Origin: Actinomycetales bacterium Ga0077552
Lineage (GTDB): Bacteria; Actinomycetota; Actinomycetes; Actinomycetales; Microbacteriaceae
Assembly (NCBI GenBank): GCA_001464255.1
Contig: LNFD01000352.1
Span: 1-12,657, forward strand
Reading direction: 5' to 3'
Length of the DNA: 12,657 nt
The notes under the pieces: generated by a model
Told to the model about the DNA's origin: nothing
The model's database searches: none
Seen by the model: only the letters and a program-made list of their open reading frames with translations
Translations under genes and position numbers: made by a program
Shown here: piece after piece, positions 1-6,622 of the stretch
Numbering within the stretch: the stretch's first letter is position 1
Layout: each line of letters begins with the position of its first letter

Positions 1-1131
1 CGGCAGCTCGTGAACCGAGGACCGCAGGGTGAGGCCGCGGATGAGCTCGAGCATCGAGCGCAGCTCGCGCCGGGCATCCGGGAGCGGTCGCGGCGTTGCG
101 ACGATCCACTGAACGGCGAGCCGCCCCTCGGGCGCGCTGAGCCGCAGCGCGAGCTCGGTCGCGGCGAGCCGCTCGACGCTGATCGCCGCGAGGGCGCGCA
201 GCAGGGTGCGCCGCTCGAGCACGGAACGGCGACCCAGATCGTCGGGGTCGTCAGCCAGGGCGGTGATGTTCAGCCGGGGGTGGCGGGCGACGAGATCGTC
301 GAGCATGAGCTGCGCCCAGGTCTTCTCGACGTCGGTCACGAGCAGGGTGCGGATGCTGCGGGCGAGCCGACGGGCCTCGTCGCGGTCGTCGTCGCCGATG
401 CTCTCGGCGGCCACGACGCGCTGCAGGTAGGGCACGACCTCCCGGTTGAGCAGCGAGACGCGGCGCTGCTGCACCGAGCGCGCGACGCCGCTGCGGTGCT
501 CGACCGCGGCCGCCGCGGCCGACCGCCAGGCGCGGTCGTGCCAGAGCTGGGTCGAGCTGTTGAGCGAGCGCGCATAGGCCGCGGCCGCGAACCCCATGAC
601 GGAGACGCTGAACGAGCCTGTGACGGCGAGCGTCAGCACGGGCACATCGGTCGACGCCGAGGACGACTGCACGATGCCGAGCGCCGCGCAGAGCAGGGTG
701 TGCACGACCGTCCAGAACACGATCTCGCGGGCCGGTCGGTACGGAGTGCTCGCGACGAGCAGAACGCCGACGACGAGCGGGGCCCAGTCGTCGCGGATGA
801 GCGCGTTGGCCCCCGCAGTGGAGGCCGCGCTCGTCACGAGCACCGTCGCGAGCAGCACCTGGAACACCTGCGCCGACGCGGGCTGCCAGAGGGGCCGGGA
901 TGCCCGAGAGCGGTCGAGCAGCAGCCAGACCGCCCCGGCGAGCGCCGTGAACGACACGATGAGCCAGAGCGGCTGCGTCACCTCGTGCGACCGGGTCAGC
1001 AGGGTGATCGGCGGCAGCGCGAGCGCGAGCAGCGCCGCGCCGGTCGTGACCGGGCGGGCCGCCGCCGCGGAGAGCGGGTCGAGCCGTTCGAGGGTGACCT
1101 CGGAGGAGGGGATGGGCGGGTCGAGGTTCAC
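1..1131 (-). CDS. Membrane protein resembling a degenerate sensor histidine kinase (partial, runs off left edge)
   Basis: The frame is open from a GTG at 1131 to the window edge (377 codons seen, no stop). About six hydrophobic segments lie between residues 30 and 190, followed by a cytoplasmic part. From residue 218 the segment RSVQQRRVSLLNREVVPYLQ resembles the H-box region of the kinase encoded just upstream (RATALLHDTVLNQL), but Asn229 sits where the kinase has His224. No N-box or DxGxG ATP-binding motif can be seen later, although the C-terminus is missing. The start codon overlaps the stop of the kinase gene in a GTGA, so the two are probably translationally coupled. I infer a pseudokinase or input partner of the kinase; a response regulator gene may follow outside the window. 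A merely unrelated membrane protein is possible. The reading frame is secure, the function is not. Confidence 0.7.
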   Translation of the reverse strand, partial: MNLDPPIPSSEVTLERLDPLSAAAARPVTTGAALLALALPPITLLTRSHEVTQPLWLIVSFTALAGAVWLLLDRSRASRPLWQPASAQVFQVLLATVLVTSAASTAGANALIRDDWAPLVVGVLLVASTPYRPAREIVFWTVVHTLLCAALGIVQSSSASTDVPVLTLAVTGSFSVSVMGFAAAAYARSLNSSTQLWHDRAWRSAAAAAVEHRSGVARSVQQRRVSLLNREVVPYLQRVVAAESIGDDDRDEARRLARSIRTLLVTDVEKTWAQLMLDDLVARHPRLNITALADDPDDLGRRSVLERRTLLRALAAISVERLAATELALRLSAPEGRLAVQWIVATPRPLPDARRELRSMLELIRGLTLRSSVHELP

Positions 1132-2390
1132 GAGCGCACCCCCGTCGCACTCGAGGAGCGCGCCGCCGGCACGCGCAGCAGCACCGAGGTGCCCTTGCCC
1201 GGCTGCGACCACACGGTCGCGGAGCCCCCGATGGTCTCGAGCCGGCCGACGATGCTCGTTCCGACGCCGAGCCGGCCATCGGTGCGGGCGTCGAGCGCGA
1301 AGCCTCGGCCGCCGTCGATGACCATCGCCGAGACCTCACCGCCCCCGCCGCCGAGCACGAGGTCGGCGGCGTCGACGCCTGCATGGCGCCGCACGTTGGC
1401 GATGCACTGAGCGATGGCGCGGCTGAACTCGTCGAAGGCCTCGGAGTCGAGCGCGTCGAGCACGGCCGTTTCGCCCTCGATCTGCACGCGCACCTCGCCC
1501 CCCGCGGCGTCGTCGACGATCGCGCGCAGGCGCCCGTGGCGGTCGGCGGTCTCGCCCGGGCCGTCATCGTCGGGCGAGCGCCCGGGATCGACGGGGTCGA
1601 CGTCGAACCACTCCTGCCCGACGATCGTCTCGAGGTCGGTGCGGATCGCGGCCCGCACGGCCGGGGAGAGCTCGCCCGGGGTCGCCGTGATGACCGCGAG
1701 CTGATTGAGCACGGTGTCGTGCAGCAGGGCGGTGGCGCGCTGCTCGAACACGCGCCGGACATCCGCCAGCATCTCGTCGCGCGCCGCGCGGTAGATCTCC
1801 TTCTGCGAGTCGCGCCCGGTCAGGCGGTCGGCGCGCAGCACCGAGAGCAGGCCCACGACGATGAACCAGACGGCGAACGAGATGGTGTCGAACCGCCAGG
1901 GAGCCCCCAGCATGACGAGAGCGGCGAGGGCGGCGAGCTCGCCGACGAGGTACGCTGCCGTCGTCCAGACCATCGAGATGCCGAGGCTCGGCCCCACCCC
2001 GATGACGAGGATGAGCGACAGCTTGAGCAGCACGATCGTGAAGTCGTCGTTCGCGACCGGGGTGTCGAGCTGCGTCGACGCGATCAGCGAGTACCAGACG
2101 ACGCACAGGCCCCCGATGGCGAGGTAGCTCACGGCGATGAAGGCCGAGGGGCTGCGCTCGAGCAGCACGAGCAGCACGACCATCGGGATGAGCACGACGA
2201 GCGCCGGCCAGAGGATCACCTGCGGCAGGTAGGCCTGGATCGACACGACGACGAGGCCGACGCTCGTGAGGCAGACGGCGGCGGCTGCGTGCCCGGCGCG
2301 GGCAATCGCGGTGCTCGTGGTGCGCGCGGCCAGGTGCGGGGGCAGGCCCAACGGCACGATGCACCCCTTCCTGGCTGCATGCGAGTGCAT
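1128..2390 (-). CDS. Sensor histidine kinase, HisKA_3 / NarL-associated type
   Basis: The product (420 aa) is an integral-membrane two-component sensor kinase. Several membrane segments lie between about residues 35 and 185. A short linker leads to a dimerisation/H-box with His224 in ATALLHDTVLNQL, typical of kinases that partner LuxR/NarL regulators. The C-terminal HATPase domain shows an N-box (IANVRRHAG, Asn332), a G1 box (DGGRGF, Asp359) and a G2-like GVGTSIVGRLE, ending in the usual GxGTSVLLRVP strand. All catalytic motifs look intact. The signal sensed is unknown; there is no large extracellular domain, so it probably senses within the membrane. The start is uncertain: ATG at 2390 has only a weak GAGAGA, whereas in-frame GTG at 2357 has AGGAAGGGG with about 6 nt spacing. 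The gene is divergent from pxpA, and its stop overlaps the next gene by 4 nt. Confidence 0.9.
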   Translation of the reverse strand: MHSHAARKGCIVPLGLPPHLAARTTSTAIARAGHAAAAVCLTSVGLVVVSIQAYLPQVILWPALVVLIPMVVLLVLLERSPSAFIAVSYLAIGGLCVVWYSLIASTQLDTPVANDDFTIVLLKLSLILVIGVGPSLGISMVWTTAAYLVGELAALAALVMLGAPWRFDTISFAVWFIVVGLLSVLRADRLTGRDSQKEIYRAARDEMLADVRRVFEQRATALLHDTVLNQLAVITATPGELSPAVRAAIRTDLETIVGQEWFDVDPVDPGRSPDDDGPGETADRHGRLRAIVDDAAGGEVRVQIEGETAVLDALDSEAFDEFSRAIAQCIANVRRHAGVDAADLVLGGGGGEVSAMVIDGGRGFALDARTDGRLGVGTSIVGRLETIGGSATVWSQPGKGTSVLLRVPAARSSSATGVRS

Positions 2391-2404
2391 GGAGTCTCTC
2401 TCGC

Positions 2405-2410
2405 ATTATG
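2405..2410 (-). promoter_or_regulatory. Possible -10 element of the histidine kinase gene
   Basis: On the minus strand the hexamer CATAAT stands out in a very GC-rich divergent region of 92 nt (2391-2482). Transcription would begin near 2398, just ahead of the ATG at 2390. No good -35 hexamer is visible at 16-18 nt. A small GC hairpin (CGGGG-CGG-CCCCG, 2417-2429) lies between the two divergent start regions and could be an operator or mere composition. Confidence 0.35.
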
Positions 2411-2470
2411 GCGGAGCGGGGCGGCCCCGACCAGTCCTCAAGCGGGAGGCGCCGCACGGCAGACGCGTCG

Positions 2471-2476
2471 TAGGCT
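2471..2476 (+). promoter_or_regulatory. Possible -10 element for leaderless transcription of pxpA
   Basis: TAGGCT fits TAnnnT and is followed by exactly six bases (CGGGGC) and then the ATG of pxpA at 2483. This is the spacing found for actinobacterial leaderless mRNAs, where transcription starts on the A of the start codon. No Shine-Dalgarno is present in those six bases, which supports the reading. No clear -35 is seen. Confidence 0.45.
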
Positions 2477-2482
2477 CGGGGC

Positions 2483-3235
2483 ATGGCCACCGTCGACCTC
2501 AACAGCGATCTCGGCGAGTCGTTCGGCGCGTGGACGATGGGTGACGACGACGCGATGTTCCCGCTCGTCACGAGCGCCAACCTCGCGTGCGGGTTCCACG
2601 CGGGCGACCCCGCGACCATGCTCTCGGCGTGCCGCGCCGCGGCGACCAACGGCGTCGCGATCGGCGCGCATCCGGCCTACCGCGACCTCGCCGGATTCGG
2701 TCGGCGCGACATGGAGGTGCCGGCCGAGCAGCTGCACGCCGACGTGCTGTATCAGGTGGCAGCGCTCGCGGGGATCGCCGCGCACGCGGGCGCCTCGGTG
2801 CGGTACCTCAAGCCGCACGGCGCGCTCTACAACCGCATCGCCGTCGACCTCGAGGTCGCCGAGGTCGTGGCCGACGTCGCGCGCGACCTCGGGCTGCCTG
2901 TGCTGGGGCTGCCGGGCTCGGCGATCGAGACGGCGTGCCGCCAGGCGGGCGTCGCCTTCGTGCGCGAGGCCTTCGCCGACCGCGGCTACCTCGCCGACGG
3001 CACGCTCACCCCGCGCGGGCCGGCCGGAGCCCTCATCACCGACCCGCGGGCCGTCGCCGAGCGCGCGCTGCGCATGGTCGTCGAGGGTGTCGTCGAGGCC
3101 GTCGACGGCACCGAGATCGTCGTGCGCCCCGACTCGCTGTGCGTGCACGGCGACACCCCCGGCGCGGTCGCCATCGCCCGCGCGGTGCGCGCGGCGCTCT
3201 ACGGCGCCGGGGTCGAGGTCGCGGCCTTCACATGA
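2483..3235 (+). CDS. pxpA: 5-oxoprolinase subunit A (LamB/YcsF family)
   Basis: The product (250 aa) is the full usual length for the LamB/YcsF family. Conserved blocks appear in the expected order: VDLNSDLGESFG (4-15), TSANLACGFHAGDP (30-43), IGAHPAYRDLAGFGRR (60-75) and YLKPHGALYNRIA (108-120). PxpA works with PxpB and PxpC in the cytoplasm to hydrolyse 5-oxo-L-proline, a spontaneous product of glutamine and glutamate, to L-glutamate at the cost of ATP. All three genes lie here in order, with pxpA first and its stop overlapping the pxpB start (ATGA). The start at 2483 is chosen because DLNSDLGE normally begins within the first few residues and because a -10-like hexamer sits six bases upstream. 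Confidence 0.96.
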   Translation: MATVDLNSDLGESFGAWTMGDDDAMFPLVTSANLACGFHAGDPATMLSACRAAATNGVAIGAHPAYRDLAGFGRRDMEVPAEQLHADVLYQVAALAGIAAHAGASVRYLKPHGALYNRIAVDLEVAEVVADVARDLGLPVLGLPGSAIETACRQAGVAFVREAFADRGYLADGTLTPRGPAGALITDPRAVAERALRMVVEGVVEAVDGTEIVVRPDSLCVHGDTPGAVAIARAVRAALYGAGVEVAAFT

Positions 3236-3852
3236 GGCTGCTGCCCTGCGGCGACCGCGCGCTGCTCGCCGAGTTCGCGACGCTCGAGGCGGCGCTCGCG
3301 GCGCACGCGGGGTGGAGCTCCGCGGCCCCCGCCGGCATCGTCGAGCTCGTGCCGGCCGCCCGCACCGTGCTCGTGCGGCTCGACCCGGGCGTGCTCGGCC
3401 TCGGGGCGGCCGAGCAGTGGCTCACCGCCCACGCAGCGATCGCGACGGCCGCGCTGCCAGCCGCGGGTCTCGTGACCCTGCCGGTGGTCTACGACGGCGA
3501 CGACCTCGCGGTGGTCGCCGAGGCCTGGGGTTGCTCGCCGCACGCCGTCGCCGACCGCCACGCCGCGACCGCCTGGGTGTGCGCGTTCATCGGCTTCGCC
3601 CCCGGCTTCCCGTACCTCGTGCCCGCGGGCGCGGCGCTGCCGCCCGTGCCGCGCCGGGCTACCTCGCGCCCGCAGGTGCCCACGGGAGCGGTCGCCCTCG
3701 CCGCCGAGTACTGCGGCGTCTACCCCCGCCCCTCCCCCGGCGGCTGGCAGCTCATCGGCCGCACCGATGCCGTGCTGTGGGATGCCGACCGGGCCTCCCC
3801 CGCCCTCGTCACCCCGGGCACGCGCGTGCGCTTCACCGCGGTGCGCCCGTGA
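3232..3852 (+). CDS. pxpB: 5-oxoprolinase subunit B (KipI/AHS1 family)
   Basis: The product (206 aa) carries the AHS1 signatures: MRLLPCGDRALLAEF at the N-terminus, FIGFAPGFPYL (119-129), a PRR..SRPQVPTGAVALAAEY stretch (140-160) and SPGGWQLIGRT (168-178). With PxpC it forms the partner complex of PxpA for ATP-dependent 5-oxoproline cleavage. KipI of Bacillus was first described as an inhibitor of the sporulation kinase KinA, but the intact pxpABC context here points to the metabolic role. The frame is open well upstream inside pxpA; the start is set at 3232 by the ATGA overlap with pxpA and by the family N-terminus. The stop overlaps the pxpC start (GTGA), so all three are expected to be translationally coupled. 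Confidence 0.95.
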   Translation: MRLLPCGDRALLAEFATLEAALAAHAGWSSAAPAGIVELVPAARTVLVRLDPGVLGLGAAEQWLTAHAAIATAALPAAGLVTLPVVYDGDDLAVVAEAWGCSPHAVADRHAATAWVCAFIGFAPGFPYLVPAGAALPPVPRRATSRPQVPTGAVALAAEYCGVYPRPSPGGWQLIGRTDAVLWDADRASPALVTPGTRVRFTAVRP

Positions 3853-4742
3853 GCGCCGTGCGGGTGATCGACCCGGGTCCGCTCGCCTTCGTGCAGGACC
3901 TCGGGCGGCCCGGCCTCGCCGCGCTCGGCGTGAGCGCCTCGGGCGCGTTCGATCGCGCGGCCCACCGGCTCGCCAACCGCCTCGTCGGCAACGACGAGGG
4001 CGCGGCCGCGATCGAGTGCCTGCTCGGGGGCCTGCGCCTGGCGCTGCCGGCGGGCACCTGGTTCGCGGTCACCGGGGCGTGGAGCGACGCCGTGCTCGTG
4101 ACCGACGACGGCCGTCGACGCGTCGAACCGCACACCGCCACGCTCGTGGCCTCGGCCAGCGAGCTGCACCTCGGCCCCGTGACGCACGGCCTGCGGTCGA
4201 CGGTCGCCGTGCGCGGCGGGCTCGCGGTGCCCCTCGCACTCGGCTCGCGCTCGCGTGACACCCTCGCCGCGCTCGGACCCGAGCCGCTGCACGCGGGCGA
4301 CGTGCTGCCGCTCGGCCCCGAACCCGCTGCCCCCGTGCCGGCGGCCGACCTCGTGCCGGTGGATCCCCCCACCGACGGGGTCGTCGAGCTCGGGGTGCGC
4401 CCCGGGCCCCGCCACGACTGGTTCGACGCGACGGCGTGGTCGCTGTTGCTCACGAGCGAGTGGACGACCTCGGCCCGCAGCGACCGCACGGGAGTGCGCC
4501 TCGAGGGGCCCGCGCTCGCGCGGGTGCCCGACCTCGTCGGGGTCGAGCTCGCGAGCGAGGGGATGCTGCGCGGGAGCCTCCAGGTCTCGCCCGACGGCGC
4601 GCCCACCGTGCTGGGGCCTGACCATCCCGTCACGGGCGGGTACCCCGTCATCGCCGTGGTCGTCGACGCCGCGCTCGACCGGCTCGCGCAGCTGCGGCCC
4701 GGCCAGCCCGTGCGCCTGCGGCTCGTCGCCGGGCGCCGCTAG
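3849..4742 (+). CDS. pxpC: 5-oxoprolinase subunit C (KipA/AHS2, biotin-dependent carboxyltransferase-like family)
   Basis: The product (297 aa) starts at a GTG that overlaps the pxpB stop. It shows the AHS2 landmarks: VIDPGPLAFVQDLGRPG (6-22), LGVSASGAFDRAAHRLANRLVGN (26-48), AVRGGLAVP in the middle and a C-terminal HPVTGGYPVIAVV block. The family resembles urea carboxylase and allophanate hydrolase modules, and annotation pipelines often name it biotin-dependent carboxyltransferase, yet no biotin carboxyl-carrier lysine motif is present. Its role is as part of PxpABC, making glutamate from 5-oxoproline. The same frame stays open without a stop for some 2.4 kb upstream, which is an effect of the high GC. 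The TAG stop shares CTAG with the stop of the opposite-strand ABC-F gene, leaving no room for a terminator. Confidence 0.94.
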   Translation: MSAVRVIDPGPLAFVQDLGRPGLAALGVSASGAFDRAAHRLANRLVGNDEGAAAIECLLGGLRLALPAGTWFAVTGAWSDAVLVTDDGRRRVEPHTATLVASASELHLGPVTHGLRSTVAVRGGLAVPLALGSRSRDTLAALGPEPLHAGDVLPLGPEPAAPVPAADLVPVDPPTDGVVELGVRPGPRHDWFDATAWSLLLTSEWTTSARSDRTGVRLEGPALARVPDLVGVELASEGMLRGSLQVSPDGAPTVLGPDHPVTGGYPVIAVVVDAALDRLAQLRPGQPVRLRLVAGRR

Positions 4743-6391
4743 CCGCCGAGGGCGAGCTCGCTGCCCGACCGGCGGCGGCGCAACCAGCGGTCGTGGCTCG
4801 CGACGACGACCGCGCCGGGATGCACGCCGAGGGCGTCTTCGAGCTCGGTCGCAAGCCGCAGCGAGAGGTGGTTCGTGGGCTCGTCGAGCAGCAGCACGTG
4901 CGCGGGCCGACCGAGCACGATCGCGAGCGCGAGCCTTCGCCGCTGCCCGACCGAGAGCGCGCCGGCCGGGCGGTCGAGATCGCGCGCGCCCAGTAGCCCC
5001 AGGCTGGCGAGCGGCACAGCCTCGGCCCGACCGGTGCCGAGCGCCGCCGCGTACAGCTCGCGCGGGGTGCGATGCGGCTCGGTGAGGCGGGTGTCTTGCG
5101 CGAGCACACCGATGCGCACGCGCGGCCTCACGGCGAGCCGGCCGTCATCGATCGGGATGCTCGCCGCGAGCACCCCGAGCAGCGTCGACTTGCCCGATCC
5201 GTTCGGGCCCGTGACGAGCATCCGATCACCGATCCGCAGCGCGAGCGTCACGGGCGCGAGCCGACGGTCGACCGCGACCGCCTCGAGCGCGACGAGCGGC
5301 TCGTCGGTGTCGAGCGCGGCGATGCCCGGCGGCAGGCCCGCGAACCGCAACGGCTCGGGCGGGGCCCCGAGCTGCTCGCGCTCGAGCTCGGCCAGGCGCC
5401 GCTCGGCGTCGCGCACTCGCCGCGCCACCGCCGTCTCGACGCTCGCTTGCTTGTAGTTGCGCACGTTCTTGTCGTTGTCGCGCACGCGGCGGTCGGGGTT
5501 GCCAAGCTCGCGCGCGGTGACCTGCACGGTCTGGCGCAACTGCGCGAGCTCTCGCTGCTCGACCTCGTAGCTGTGCACCCAGCGCTCGTGCTCGCGCGCC
5601 CTCTCGGCGAGGTAGTCGCTGAAGCCGCCGCCGTACCGCACGGCCTGCCCTCCCCCGTTCTCGCCGGTCGCGGCGCGACGGCTCGGGTCGAGGTCGACGA
5701 GCTCGGTCGCCACCTCATCGAGCAGGGCGCGGTCGTGGCTCGCGAGCACGACAGGCCCCCGCCAGCCGAGCAGCTGCTCGCGAAGCGCGTCGACCGCGCG
5801 GTCGTCGAGGTGGTTGCTCGGCTCGTCGAGCACGAGGGCGTCGGGGCGGCTCAGGAGCAGCGCCGCGAGGGCGAGCCGACTGCGCTGGCCGCCCGAGATC
5901 TCACCGAGCGACGTCGCGAGCGGGATGCCCGCCACGCCGAACGCGTCGAGCAGGGCATCGCGGCGCGCGTGCCGGCTCCACAGTTCGACCCGTTCGGCCT
6001 CGTCGAGCGCGGCAGCGTACTCGGCGGCCGCCGCGGCATCGGTGCCGAGCCCCGCGGCTGACGCCTCGAGGCGGCGCTCGAGGGCGAGCAGCGGCGCGTC
6101 GGCGGCGTCGAGGATGCTCGCGACGGGCATCCCGGAATCGAACGGCACCTCTTGCGGCAGCCAGCCGAGCCGCGCGCGGCGCACGATCTCGCCGGCGTCG
6201 GGCTCGTCGACGCCCGTGAGCAGGCGCAGCAGGGTCGACTTGCCCGCTCCGTTCTCGCCGATCAGGCCGACACGCGCGCCCGCGGGCACGACGAGGTCGA
6301 CATCGCGCAGCACGGCGCGGCCGTCGAGGATGCGGGTGACGCCGCGCGCGACGAGGAGCGCGCGGTCGCCGGAAATCGGGGTCGGAGACAT
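4739..6391 (-). CDS. ABC-F family ATP-binding protein (ribosome-associated; possible antibiotic resistance)
   Basis: The product (550 aa) has two tandem ABC ATPase domains and no membrane segment, the ABC-F layout. Domain 1 shows Walker A GENGAGKST (45-53), signature ISGGQ (165-169), Walker B with catalytic Glu LVLDEP (186-191) and H-loop SHD (218-220). Domain 2 shows GPNGSGKST (395-403), signature LSVGQ (479-483), LLLDEP (500-505) and SHD (532-534). A charged linker of about 110 residues, including NDKNVRNYKQ (306-315), joins them; in ABC-F proteins this part reaches the ribosomal P/E site. Members either act as housekeeping translation factors (EttA, Uup type) or protect ribosomes from macrolides, lincosamides, streptogramins or pleuromutilins. 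The monocistronic setting with a roughly 230-nt leader containing inverted repeats favours a regulated, resistance-type member, but sequence alone does not settle it. The ATG at 6391 has only a weak GGCGG upstream. Confidence 0.93.
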   Translation of the reverse strand: MSPTPISGDRALLVARGVTRILDGRAVLRDVDLVVPAGARVGLIGENGAGKSTLLRLLTGVDEPDAGEIVRRARLGWLPQEVPFDSGMPVASILDAADAPLLALERRLEASAAGLGTDAAAAAEYAAALDEAERVELWSRHARRDALLDAFGVAGIPLATSLGEISGGQRSRLALAALLLSRPDALVLDEPSNHLDDRAVDALREQLLGWRGPVVLASHDRALLDEVATELVDLDPSRRAATGENGGGQAVRYGGGFSDYLAERAREHERWVHSYEVEQRELAQLRQTVQVTARELGNPDRRVRDNDKNVRNYKQASVETAVARRVRDAERRLAELEREQLGAPPEPLRFAGLPPGIAALDTDEPLVALEAVAVDRRLAPVTLALRIGDRMLVTGPNGSGKSTLLGVLAASIPIDDGRLAVRPRVRIGVLAQDTRLTEPHRTPRELYAAALGTGRAEAVPLASLGLLGARDLDRPAGALSVGQRRRLALAIVLGRPAHVLLLDEPTNHLSLRLATELEDALGVHPGAVVVASHDRWLRRRRSGSELALGG

Positions 6392-6456
6392 GGAGTACCG
6401 CCGGGGTTCGCAGGATTCCCGCCGGGCTCAGCCTCGGGCGCGGGACTTCGACTGCG

Positions 6457-6504
6457 TCACAGCTCCATGCGACCAGGGTACCGGCCGCACCCCGTGCGCG
6501 TCAT
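6457..6504 (-). other. Possible 15-codon leader ORF ahead of the ABC-F gene
   Basis: In the leader of the ABC-F gene the frame ATG(6504) to TGA(6457) would encode MTRTGCGRYPGRMEL, ending 65 nt before the ABC-F start. A second in-frame ATG at 6468 (giving MEL-stop) lies exactly six bases behind TACCCT (6480-6475), a possible -10 for a leaderless transcript. Resistance-type ABC-F genes in Firmicutes are known to use short leader peptides and ribosome-mediated attenuation, which is why this is listed. It has no Shine-Dalgarno, and the 65 nt behind it show only short GC stems (CCCG-G-CGGG, and a repeated CCCGGCGG). A chance ORF is quite possible. Confidence 0.25.
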
Positions 6505-6508
6505 GTCA

Positions 6509-6576
6509 CAAATGACGGAGATTGGCCTCAGCACCACCCACCTCGGGCCACTCAACGGCGGAAACTCCGTCATTTG
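6509..6576. repeat. Long-armed inverted repeat between folD and the ABC-F gene
   Basis: CAAATGACGGAGATT (6509-6523) and AAACTCCGTCATTTG (6562-6576) are reverse complements over 14 of 15 positions, with the outer 12 perfect and a 38-nt spacer. The arms are clearly poorer in GC than their surroundings. A further CGTCAT at 6499-6504 also pairs with ATGACG at 6512-6517, so two alternative hairpins share one arm. The spacer itself has a TGGCC/GGCCA pair. It lies downstream of folD and upstream of the ABC-F gene on the same strand, so it could be a terminator, a pair of operator half-sites, an attenuator or a small dispersed palindromic element. Confidence 0.75.
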
Positions 6577-6604
6577 GTCGTGTCGTCCGGCGGAAGGTCG
6601 AGCA

Positions 6605-6620
6605 CTGCGCGGAGGCGCAG
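6605..6620 (-). terminator. Hairpin directly after folD, possible terminator
   Basis: CTGCGC-CTCC-GCGCAG on the minus strand is a perfect 6-bp stem with a four-base loop, beginning 2 nt past the folD stop codon. No U-tract follows. Actinobacteria often use such U-poor hairpins, so a terminator or 3'-end stabiliser of the glyA-folD mRNA is plausible. Confidence 0.4.
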
Positions 6621-6622
6621 GC

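Noticed and set aside
10..1410. A 466-codon plus-strand frame at the left end
   Set aside because: It is the exact antisense of the minus-strand membrane protein gene, with a low-complexity Arg/Gly/Glu-rich product and no recognisable domain.
251..1762. A 503-codon minus-strand frame spanning the junction of the kinase and its partner
   Set aside because: It is in a different frame from both real genes, and its product is Ser/Arg/Pro-rich without domains.
2417..2429. CGGGG-CGG-CCCCG hairpin in the kinase-pxpA divergent region as a definite operator
   Set aside because: A 5-bp G/C stem is expected by chance in DNA this GC-rich, and nothing else supports it.
2587..3231. Upstream extension of pxpB through pxpA
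   Set aside because: The product is Arg-rich nonsense in the pxpA region; the family N-terminus begins at 3232 at the ATGA overlap.
1383..3848. A plus-strand frame open from 1383 through to the pxpC stop
   Set aside because: It is antisense to the histidine kinase, then overlaps pxpA and pxpB out of frame; only the part from 3849 has PxpC motifs. The open stretch is a product of high GC.
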